Of a DNA stretch of 20,894 nt, positions 1-5,340 are shown in pieces. Position numbers and translations under genes: made by a program. The stretch is from a virus. Every line of letters begins with the position of its first letter. Position 1 is the stretch's first letter. The notes under the pieces were generated by a model, which ran no database searches, was not told where the DNA came from, and worked only from the letters and a program-made list of their open reading frames with translations. The DNA lies in IMG/VR virus record IMGVR_UViG_3300030012_003827, positions 1 through 20,894 of that record; one strand, 5' to 3'.

Positions 1-2
1 GA

Positions 3-2102
3 GCTGCACCTGACGCGCTGAAAGTAGGGGACTTTGTCTCCTGGAACAGCTCTGGTGGTCGCGCTCGTGGCTTAATTGAACGAATCGAACGTGATGGCAC
101 CATCGACGTTCCAGATTCGTCTTTCACCATCAATGGCACTGAAGATGATCCTGCTGCCTTGATCTGCGTTTATCGCAACGGTGAAAAGACCGATACGCGC
201 GTTGGTCATCGATTTAGCACCCTGACCAAGATTGCTCCTATTCGGGCAGAAGAGCCTGAAGAGAAGCGTTCAGTTGTTGGTGAGCGCATGCAGCGCACTG
301 AGGCGACTGAGATTCGCACTATCGATGAGCGAACCTTTGAGTTTCCTTTCAGTTCTGAGTATCCAGTTTCTCGGTACTTCGGCTCAGAAGTCCTGAGTCA
401 TGAAAGTGAAGCGCCAAACTTCATGCGTCTTAATGACGGTGCTCCTTTCCTTTTCAACCACAATCCAGACAAAGTTTTGGGCGTTGTTGAGCGGGCTTAT
501 TTGGACGAGGACAAAAAGCGGGCTTATGCAAAAATCCGCTTTTCAAGGTCTGAATTTGCCAAACAATATCTAGATGACGTTAAAGACGGCATCTTGCGTG
601 GTATTTCGTTTGGTTATTCAATCGACGAAGTAGAGCAGAGAGAAGAAGGAGTTCTTGCAACTAGCTGGACTCCTCACGAACTCAGCTTGGTTTCTATTCC
701 AGCTGATCCAACAATTGGTATTGGACGTTCCCTTCTTTCAAAGGAGCCCACAATGCCTGAATCTTCTCAACCTGAGGCCACTATTATTACAAACGAAGCT
801 CCTGTTGAAGAACAGGAAACTCGTTCAGCGGTCACGACCGCATCTACACCCACTCCTGTTATGGAAGATCAAGCTCCAAACCTGGAGGTGATCCGGTCGG
901 AGGCTAAAAAGGCCGAAAAAGACCGTGTTGCCGCTATCAATGCTCTGGGTGCTCAACACCGCATGCCAGAACTCGCACAAGAACTGATCGATGGAGACAA
1001 CTCCCTCGATGAAGCTCGTGCTGCAATCCTCGAAAAACTCGGAACTCGTCAAGTGGAACAGCCCATCCGTTCTGCCGATGTCACCTCTAACGATGTCGGC
1101 CTTTCTCAGAAAGAAGTCAAGCGCTTCAGCTTTGTTCGTGCGCTGAACTATCTGGCAACTCCTGGCGATGCATCAGCACGTCGCGAGGCTGAGTTTGAGA
1201 TTGAGGTAGGCGCTGCTGCTGCTAAGCAGTACGACCGTTCTTCTAACGGCATCGTTGTTCCTAACGAGGTGCTGCGTCGTGACTTGAACGTCGGTACAGC
1301 AACTGCTGGTGGCAATCTCGTCGATGATGTGCTGCTGAGCGGCTCGTTCATTGACCTGCTTCGTAACAAGCTGGCACTGGCTGGCGCTGGCATGACCACT
1401 CTGAGTGGCATCAACGGCAACATTTCTATTCCCAAGCAGTCTGCTGCTGCCACTGCTTACTGGGTAGGCGAGGGTTCTTCTCCTACTGAGTCCCAGCAAA
1501 CCATCGAGCAGGTGAACCTTTCACCTAAGACTTGTGGTGCTTTCGTGGATTATTCCCGCAAGCTGCTGCTTCAGTCCAGCATTGACGTTGAGCAGATGGT
1601 TCGTGACGACCTTGCTCAAGTTTTGGCTCTTGAACTGGATCGCGTTGGTCTGAATGGTTCTGGTTCTTCTAACCAGCCCCTCGGCATTATCAACACCACT
1701 GGCATTGGCACTCAGTCATTGACCAGCTTTGGAACATTTGCTGAGTACATCGGTATGGAAACCGATGTTGCTGTTGCAAACGCTGATGCTGGCGCTCTGC
1801 GTTACATCATCAATGCCTCTGCTCGTGGCGCTCTGAAGAGCACCGAGAAGGCAAGTGGCACTGCTCAGTTTGTTTACGAGAATGACGAGATCAACGGTTA
1901 CCCCGTAACCGTCTCTAACCAGCTCGGCAACAACGATGCACTGTTTGGTGATTTCTCACAGCTGATCATGGCAATGTGGTCTGGCTTGGATCTGACTGTT
2001 GATCCATTTGCAGGCGCAACTGCTGGCACTGTTCGCATCATTGCTCTGCAAGATGTTGACTTCGCCGTTAAGCAGCCTGGCGCGTTCTGCTTCGCCACTT
2101 GA
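3..2102 (+). CDS. HVA1/TUDOR-like + HK97 prohead protease + major capsid protein fusion (5' partial)
   Basis: The frame is open from the left edge, so the true start lies outside the window and at least 699 residues are present. Residues about 7-77 (KVGDFVSWNSSGGRARG ... DPAALICVYRNG ... GHRFSTL) look like the hypervirulence-associated TUDOR (DUF2945/HVA1) domain. Residues about 107-243 look like an S78/U35 prohead protease, with the probable catalytic His in LFNHN (codon 459-461) and Ser in LRGISFGY (codon 606-608). An acidic linker and a helical, delta-domain-like segment follow (IRSEAKKAEKDRVAAINAL). From about residue 415 (GIVVPNEV) to the end is an HK97-fold capsid, with GGNLV, YWVGEG, NGSGSSNQPLGI and the C-terminal DVDFAVKQPGAF. 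The protease would process the prohead and the capsid domain would form the shell. A TTG at 159 could be read as a start, but it would cut the TUDOR-like domain in half. Assignment of protease and capsid is firm; the TUDOR-like call is good but made by eye. Confidence 0.9.
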   Translation, partial: AAPDALKVGDFVSWNSSGGRARGLIERIERDGTIDVPDSSFTINGTEDDPAALICVYRNGEKTDTRVGHRFSTLTKIAPIRAEEPEEKRSVVGERMQRTEATEIRTIDERTFEFPFSSEYPVSRYFGSEVLSHESEAPNFMRLNDGAPFLFNHNPDKVLGVVERAYLDEDKKRAYAKIRFSRSEFAKQYLDDVKDGILRGISFGYSIDEVEQREEGVLATSWTPHELSLVSIPADPTIGIGRSLLSKEPTMPESSQPEATIITNEAPVEEQETRSAVTTASTPTPVMEDQAPNLEVIRSEAKKAEKDRVAAINALGAQHRMPELAQELIDGDNSLDEARAAILEKLGTRQVEQPIRSADVTSNDVGLSQKEVKRFSFVRALNYLATPGDASARREAEFEIEVGAAAAKQYDRSSNGIVVPNEVLRRDLNVGTATAGGNLVDDVLLSGSFIDLLRNKLALAGAGMTTLSGINGNISIPKQSAAATAYWVGEGSSPTESQQTIEQVNLSPKTCGAFVDYSRKLLLQSSIDVEQMVRDDLAQVLALELDRVGLNGSGSSNQPLGIINTTGIGTQSLTSFGTFAEYIGMETDVAVANADAGALRYIINASARGALKSTEKASGTAQFVYENDEINGYPVTVSNQLGNNDALFGDFSQLIMAMWSGLDLTVDPFAGATAGTVRIIALQDVDFAVKQPGAFCFAT
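741..746 (+). promoter_or_regulatory. Internal Shine-Dalgarno AAGGAG before nested capsid start
   Basis: AAGGAG is a six-base match to the 16S anti-Shine-Dalgarno and ends six bases before ATG 753-755. It falls inside the fused protease/capsid frame at the domain junction. The nearby in-frame ATG at 861 has no comparable upstream motif. Confidence 0.6.
753..2102 (+). CDS. Predicted nested product: free major capsid protein from an internal start
   Basis: This is an alternative product of the same frame, starting at the ATG that encodes MPESSQPEA. The start lies just after the protease domain ends (PADPTIGIGRSL) and before the delta-like helical segment. AAGGAG precedes the ATG with six bases between, which is near-ideal for bacterial initiation. 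The product would be 449 residues, a usual size for an HK97-type capsid precursor with its delta domain. It would let the phage make capsid in large excess over the protease-capsid fusion, which a shell of hundreds of subunits and few proteases needs. Nested starts of this kind are known in phage head genes, for example lambda C/Nu3. That this one is used is inference from the sequence. Confidence 0.55.
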   Translation: MPESSQPEATIITNEAPVEEQETRSAVTTASTPTPVMEDQAPNLEVIRSEAKKAEKDRVAAINALGAQHRMPELAQELIDGDNSLDEARAAILEKLGTRQVEQPIRSADVTSNDVGLSQKEVKRFSFVRALNYLATPGDASARREAEFEIEVGAAAAKQYDRSSNGIVVPNEVLRRDLNVGTATAGGNLVDDVLLSGSFIDLLRNKLALAGAGMTTLSGINGNISIPKQSAAATAYWVGEGSSPTESQQTIEQVNLSPKTCGAFVDYSRKLLLQSSIDVEQMVRDDLAQVLALELDRVGLNGSGSSNQPLGIINTTGIGTQSLTSFGTFAEYIGMETDVAVANADAGALRYIINASARGALKSTEKASGTAQFVYENDEINGYPVTVSNQLGNNDALFGDFSQLIMAMWSGLDLTVDPFAGATAGTVRIIALQDVDFAVKQPGAFCFAT

Positions 2103-2132
2103 TACTGGCGGTTTACTACCTCGTTCTGACTC

Positions 2133-2357
2133 ATGAAGGTTGAAATTCTGAGGCCAGTAATGATTTCCGGGGAGCCTGCAGACGCAGGCTCCATTTTGGA
2201 AGTCGAAAACAGTGCAGCTGTGACCCTCATTGGTCTTGGCAAAGCTGTTGAGCATCAACAGGAAGCTGTCGCTTGTCCCGCCAAACCTCCGGCAGAGGAA
2301 GAGGCACCTTCTTGCCCCCCTAAAAAGCCCACTACTCGCAAGAGGACTAAGGAATGA
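2133..2357 (+). CDS. Small head-region protein, lysine/proline-rich tail
   Basis: The protein has 74 residues. The N-terminal half (MKVEILRPVMISGEPADAG ... GLGKAVE) matches the pattern of short phage proteins found beside capsid genes, in which a small beta module sets a value-like loop and ends in a helix with GKA. The C-terminal 30 residues are Pro-, Glu- and Lys-rich and probably disordered. There are two Cys residues, in VACPA and SCPP. It sits 30 bases after the capsid stop and overlaps the next start by ATGA, so translation is likely coupled. No clear Shine-Dalgarno precedes the ATG. I do not recognise a proven function; a minor head or capsid-associated role is inferred from position. 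Confidence 0.7.
   Translation: MKVEILRPVMISGEPADAGSILEVENSAAVTLIGLGKAVEHQQEAVACPAKPPAEEEAPSCPPKKPTTRKRTKE
2171..2192 (+). other. GC-rich RNA hairpin just after the capsid gene
   Basis: GGAGCCTGC, loop AGAC and GCAGGCTCC form a perfect 9-bp inverted repeat, followed by ATTTT. It lies inside the small gene that follows the capsid gene, about 70 bases after the capsid stop. The U-run is too short for a confident terminator. It could be a partial terminator or a 3' stabiliser of the capsid mRNA. Confidence 0.5.
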
Positions 2358-2731
2358 GCATCGGCAACACACGACGGACTTTGACCGTCTTGTCTTTTGC
2401 CCCTAATGACGTTGTCACGGCAACTGGCAACGAAACAGGGGTTGATCTTCTGGATTATGAAGGCGACATCACTTTGACCCTTGATGCAGAAGCTGGTGGC
2501 TCAGGCATCACTTATGCAGTCAAGGTGCAAGATTCTGCTGACAACAGCACTTTTGCTGATGTAACAGACGCAGCCTTCACGACTACGACTGCTAACACAG
2601 CTCTCGTTGAGACTCTTACGGTAAACACCGATGAGATCAAGCGTTATGCCCGTGTGGTGATCACTGTTGCTGGTGGAACTGGTGCTGGCGCTGTAAGCGT
2701 CACTGCACTGGGTCGCAAGAAGTACAACTGA
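2354..2731 (+). CDS. Probable capsid decoration / head-associated beta-sandwich protein
   Basis: The protein has 125 residues and is rich in Thr, Ala, Val and Gly, with alternating hydrophobic strands and no signal peptide or membrane segment. Segments such as YAVKVQDSADNSTFADV and RYARVVITVAGGTG fit an Ig-like or similar beta-sandwich common in small proteins encoded next to phage capsid genes. GAGG at 2342-2345 gives a fair ribosome binding site, and the ATG overlaps the previous stop (ATGA). An intrinsic terminator follows 11 bases after its stop, which closes the head-shell transcription block. The decoration role is inferred from size, fold and position; it could instead be a head completion protein. 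Confidence 0.65.
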   Translation: MSIGNTRRTLTVLSFAPNDVVTATGNETGVDLLDYEGDITLTLDAEAGGSGITYAVKVQDSADNSTFADVTDAAFTTTTANTALVETLTVNTDEIKRYARVVITVAGGTGAGAVSVTALGRKKYN

Positions 2732-2742
2732 TTTTGAACTCT

Positions 2743-2767
2743 GCCCCCGGACATCCGGGGGCTTTTT
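2743..2767 (+). terminator. Intrinsic terminator after the head-shell genes
   Basis: GCCCCCGG, loop ACAT and CCGGGGGC form a perfect 8-bp GC-only stem, followed at once by TTTTT. It lies between the decoration gene and the joining-protein gene and ends three bases before the next ATG. Confidence 0.88.
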
Positions 2768-2770
2768 CAT

Positions 2771-3061
2771 ATGGCACTTTCATTTACTGAAGACCTAGAC
2801 GCTTTTTTTGATACGCCAGGCTTCACAGTGCCAGTAGTTTTTGGCTCTACTACAGGAGTTGGTTACTTTGAATCACCCAATGAAATCATTGCTGACGGGG
2901 TGGTCCTGACGACTGACTATGCAGTTGTCGTTAAAACATCTGATTTTTCCACAGTCACGAATGGAAGCGCAATGACTGTGGACGGCGTTGCTTATACGGT
3001 AAGAGAACCAATGCTGCTTGACGACGGTAAAATTATGCGTGTGATGCTCATGAAGGATTAG
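2771..3061 (+). CDS. Head-tail joining protein, lambda gpFII-like
   Basis: The protein has 96 residues. The pattern is that of small head-tail joining proteins of the lambda FII type: an N-terminal DLDAFFDTPGFTVPVVF, a middle beta region and a C-terminal GSAMTVDGVAYTVREPM followed by a DDGKIMRVML strand. Such proteins sit at the head-tail interface and cap the connector. Length and position, after the head genes and before the tail terminator gene, agree. The start codon lies directly behind the terminator T-run, so there is no room for a normal Shine-Dalgarno outside the hairpin. The stop is two bases from the next ATG. Confidence 0.75.
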   Translation: MALSFTEDLDAFFDTPGFTVPVVFGSTTGVGYFESPNEIIADGVVLTTDYAVVVKTSDFSTVTNGSAMTVDGVAYTVREPMLLDDGKIMRVMLMKD

Positions 3062-3063
3062 AT

Positions 3064-3489
3064 ATGACCACCAAGCGTGAAAACATCCTGGCGGCTATCA
3101 GGACTGCTTTAACTGACACAGTTGGTGTTGGCACAAGGATCTATCGCACTCGTGTTGACGCTGTTTCAAGGGCTGAGTCTCCAGCAATTATTGTTCAGCC
3201 AATAAGAGATATTTGCGTACAGAACACAAGTCTTCCAAAGCTCGATTGGACGATGACTGTGCGTATTACAGTAATTGAAAGGTCTGACATTCCTGATCAA
3301 GCAGCTGATGACACAGTTGCGTCGTTGCATAGCAAAGTCATGAACGACTTAACTCTTGGTGGCTATGCACACGATGTTGTTCCTGTAAGAACTGAATTCG
3401 AGTTTGTTGAGGCTGACAGACCTCTTGGATTAATAGGTTGTGAGTTCGAGATCCGTTATCGAACGGACGTTGACGATTTAACTCAATAA
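3064..3489 (+). CDS. Tail terminator / tail completion protein (lambda gpU position)
   Basis: The protein has 141 residues. It begins with a helix (MTTKRENILAAIRTALTDT), then has a beta-strand region with SPAIIVQP and LDWTMTVRITVIER, a second helix near DDTVASLHSKVMNDL, and ends in strands (LIGCEFEIRYRTD). This alpha/beta layout with the paired strand motif is typical of gpU-type and related tail completion proteins, which form a ring ending the tail tube and docking it to the head. AAGGA lies six bases before the ATG. Gene order, between the joining protein and the tail tube, supports the call. Exact family is not certain. Confidence 0.7.
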   Translation: MTTKRENILAAIRTALTDTVGVGTRIYRTRVDAVSRAESPAIIVQPIRDICVQNTSLPKLDWTMTVRITVIERSDIPDQAADDTVASLHSKVMNDLTLGGYAHDVVPVRTEFEFVEADRPLGLIGCEFEIRYRTDVDDLTQ

Positions 3490-3532
3490 GGAACCTGAGC
3501 TACGGTAAACCTAACAACCTCTTCGACTTAGC

Positions 3533-3745
3533 ATGATGGACGAACACAGCGGTCAAGGCGGAACCTACCTTCTTGACCCTGAAACAGGCGTACGCACTTT
3601 GATTTCGCGGACGCAATCACCACAAACATCAAAGGAAGCATCCGATGGCACTGCTACTCCGCAAACGCCTCGTTCTGATAGAGACGGAGTCAACTTACGG
3701 GACCGATCCAACTCCAACAGGAGCAGACGCAGTTCTAGTAAGTGA
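3533..3745 (+). CDS. Small overlapping ORF between tail terminator and tail tube
   Basis: This is a 70-residue frame with two adjacent ATGs (3533 and 3536). The N-terminal part (DEHSGQGGTYLLDPETG, then RTLISRT) has the look of short phage proteins with a GG-Y-x-x-D-P-x-T-G core found before tail tube genes. The last 33 codons overlap the tail tube gene in another frame and read as a Ser/Arg/Asn-rich tail, which is what an overlapped frame would impose. The ORF fills an otherwise empty gap between 3489 and 3645. Its N-terminal part is probably real; the out-of-frame tail of about 100 bases is odd. Function is unknown. Confidence 0.5.
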   Translation: MMDEHSGQGGTYLLDPETGVRTLISRTQSPQTSKEASDGTATPQTPRSDRDGVNLRDRSNSNRSRRSSSK

Positions 3746-4583
3746 TCTGAGCATCACGCCACAGAGTAGTGATGTTGTTAGTCGTGATTTGATTCGTCCT
3801 TATTTGGGCGCATCACCTCAGCTGCTTGCTAACACTCGTGTTGAATGCACCTTTAGTGTTGAGCTGGCTGGCTCTGGAACGGCTGGGACTGCACCTCAAT
3901 ACGGCAAAGCATTAAAGGCCTGTGGCTTGGCAGAAACCATTGTTGCTGGCACTTCAGTCACCTATGACCCTGTTAGTTCTGGGTTTGAATCCGTCACCAT
4001 TCACTACAACATTGATGGTGTGCGTCACAAGATGACTGGCTGTAGGGGAACTGTGGCGATTAGTGCCTCAGTTGGAGAAATCCCAACTCTGGACTTTTCT
4101 TTTACTGGCATCTACAACGCCCCTGATGACAGTGCTTTGCCGACACCAACCTATGCGAACCAAGCAGACCCTCTGCTCTTCAAGAACGGGAACACCACCA
4201 GTTTTCAGTTGCTTTCTTATGCAGGCAATTTGCAGAACTTCTCGTTTGAACTTGGAAATGAAATCATCTATCGCGAGTTGATTGGTGCAGGCAAAGAGGT
4301 TCTGATTACTAATCGTGAGGTGACTGGTTCAGTCTCGATTGAGGCAGTGTTAATGGCGACGAAAGATTATTTCGCTTCAGCTGTTGATGATGATGCGGCG
4401 CTTGGCAACTTGCAATTCACTCACGGCACTGCTGCAGGAAACATTGTCCAATTCACTTCTAGCAAAGTGGATATTGGTGATGTTTCGTACGGAGATTCAG
4501 ATGGCATTGCGATGCTGGAGATTCCCTACACTTGCGTTCCTGACTCGGCTGCCAACGCTGAGTTTGATCTGATTTACACCTGA
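3645..4583 (+). CDS. Major tail tube protein
   Basis: The protein has 312 residues. The opening (RLVLIETESTYGTDPTPTG followed by AVLVSDLSITP) and the run of beta strands are typical of two-domain phage tail tube proteins (Phage_tube_2 type). The first tube domain spans about residues 25-170 (VECTFSVELAGSG, GCRGTVAISASVGEIPTLDF); the second spans about 180-312 (NLQNFSFELGNEI, REVTGSVSIEAVL). It would polymerise around the tape measure to make the non-contractile tube. AAGGAAG precedes the ATG. The preceding gene is the tail terminator candidate, and a strong terminator follows the stop, which fits a very abundant product. Confidence 0.85.
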   Translation: MALLLRKRLVLIETESTYGTDPTPTGADAVLVSDLSITPQSSDVVSRDLIRPYLGASPQLLANTRVECTFSVELAGSGTAGTAPQYGKALKACGLAETIVAGTSVTYDPVSSGFESVTIHYNIDGVRHKMTGCRGTVAISASVGEIPTLDFSFTGIYNAPDDSALPTPTYANQADPLLFKNGNTTSFQLLSYAGNLQNFSFELGNEIIYRELIGAGKEVLITNREVTGSVSIEAVLMATKDYFASAVDDDAALGNLQFTHGTAAGNIVQFTSSKVDIGDVSYGDSDGIAMLEIPYTCVPDSAANAEFDLIYT

Positions 4584-4588
4584 CCTAA

Positions 4589-4601
4589 TACTGTCACAGT
4601 A
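4589..4601. repeat. 13-bp perfect palindrome TACTGTCACAGTA
   Basis: TACTGT and ACAGTA flank a central C. The palindrome sits between the tail tube stop and the intrinsic terminator. The two hairpins are adjacent. It may be an operator, an extension of the 3' mRNA structure, or chance. Confidence 0.4.
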
Positions 4602-4603
4602 AA

Positions 4604-4631
4604 GAGGAGCCTTTGCGGGCTCCTTTTTTTT
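4604..4631 (+). terminator. Intrinsic terminator after the tail tube gene
   Basis: AGGAGCC, loop TTTGCG and GGCTCCT form a 6-7 bp stem followed by a run of eight T. It lies 20 bases after the tail tube stop and about 30 bases before the tail assembly chaperone start. Confidence 0.88.
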
Positions 4632-4663
4632 GTGTATGCTGAGCCAGCTTATGCCGCTATGTA

Positions 4664-4996
4664 ATGGCTTTTGTTCGCAAGAAAGTAAAAACCTTCAAAT
4701 GGCCTGTTGAAGTAAAAGAACCCAGTGATAGCAAGCCTGGTGAGTTTGAAACTTCAGAGTTCACTGCAGTATTCAAGCGAGTCAAGATGTCTGAGTTGAA
4801 AAAACTAGATGATGAGCAGGGCGTTGAATTGCTTAAAAAGGTAATGGTCGGTTGGGAAGGTGTCACAGATGAAGCTGGAAAGGAAGTTAAATTTAGTCTT
4901 TCTGAACTTGTAGATTTTGCGGACGATATTGATTGGTTGAAAGCAGTTTTAGCTGCTTACACCAAAACATATGCAGAGGCAGAGTCGGGAAACTAA
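4664..4996 (+). CDS. Tail assembly chaperone, short form (lambda gpG-like)
   Basis: The protein has 110 residues. It starts MAFVRKKVKTFKWPVEVKEP, has a beta-rich N-terminal part (ETSEFTAVFKRV) and a helical C-terminal part (SELVDFADDIDWLKAVLAAYTKTYAEA). This size, the position between tail tube and tape measure, and the frameshift signal at its end define the G-type chaperones, which coat the tape measure before tube assembly. The stop TAA (4994-4996) follows the slippery heptamer directly. There is no clear Shine-Dalgarno; an ATG-TAA start-stop pair overlaps the first base of its ATG. Confidence 0.8.
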   Translation: MAFVRKKVKTFKWPVEVKEPSDSKPGEFETSEFTAVFKRVKMSELKKLDDEQGVELLKKVMVGWEGVTDEAGKEVKFSLSELVDFADDIDWLKAVLAAYTKTYAEAESGN

Positions 4997-5340
4997 GAGA
5001 GGCGGCTATTTATTGGGTATCAGGGGGGAAAGTCGTTGAAGACAAAACTTATGACGATGCTGCTGCCTTTGGATTAAGCCTGCCTAATCGCACAAAAAAG
5101 AAGAAAGAAGATTTTGAGGTTTGGGATGAAAACTGGGAGACAGTCATGATGTTCATGCGCATGCAAACCCAGTGGACTGTCAGTATGGCTGGATACGTTG
5201 GGTTGAAATATGAGGTTCTCCTGGTTTCCGGGGGGCTTTTTGACCTTTATGATGTGGAGAACCGCCGTGAGGTGCTGGAGGGTCTTCAAATTATGGAGTC
5301 TGCAGCGCTAAGCGAATTGCACAAGAAGGAAAATGGCTAA
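4664..5340 (+). CDS. Tail assembly chaperone, -1 frameshift product (lambda gpGT-like)
   Basis: The frame after 4993 has no credible start of its own yet encodes a well-formed protein (LREAAIYWVSGGKVVEDKTY, then helical segments with ENWETVMMFMRMQTQW and REVLEGLQIMESAALSELHKK). Reading the first frame to AAC (4991-4993) and shifting back one base continues as CTA AGA GAG, giving a fusion of about 225 residues (join 4664-4993, 4993-5340). In lambda, the T part of gpGT recruits tail tube subunits to the tape measure. The stop overlaps the tape measure start by eight bases. The direction of shift and the heptamer match the lambda case, which makes this very likely. Confidence 0.85.
4987..4993 (+). 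promoter_or_regulatory. Programmed -1 frameshift slippery site GGGAAAC
   Basis: The phase is TCG-GGA-AAC-TAA, that is G GGA AAC, a canonical X XXY YYZ heptamer and one base different from the lambda site GGGAAAG. The zero-frame stop is the next codon. AGAGG at 4975-4979 lies seven bases upstream and could act as a Shine-Dalgarno-like stimulator. I see no compact stem-loop just downstream. Confidence 0.85.

Noticed and set aside
159-161. TTG as the start of the protease/capsid gene
   Set aside because: The frame is open to the left edge and the TUDOR-like domain would be cut in two; no ribosome binding site is seen.
1148-1453. Antisense frame of 101 codons within the capsid gene
   Set aside because: It is the shadow of a well-supported capsid frame and shows no recognisable motif or ribosome binding site.
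1956-2372. Antisense frame of 138 codons across the capsid end and the next gene
   Set aside because: It overlaps three well-placed + strand genes and its sequence mirrors them; no protein features.
4631-4640. Possible extended -10 (TGTGTATGCT) after the tail tube terminator
   Set aside because: Only a four-of-six match with no convincing -35; not enough to call a promoter.
4933-4935. TTG as an independent start for the T part of the chaperone
   Set aside because: The first 20 codons from there are out-of-frame chaperone sequence; the slippery heptamer explains expression better.
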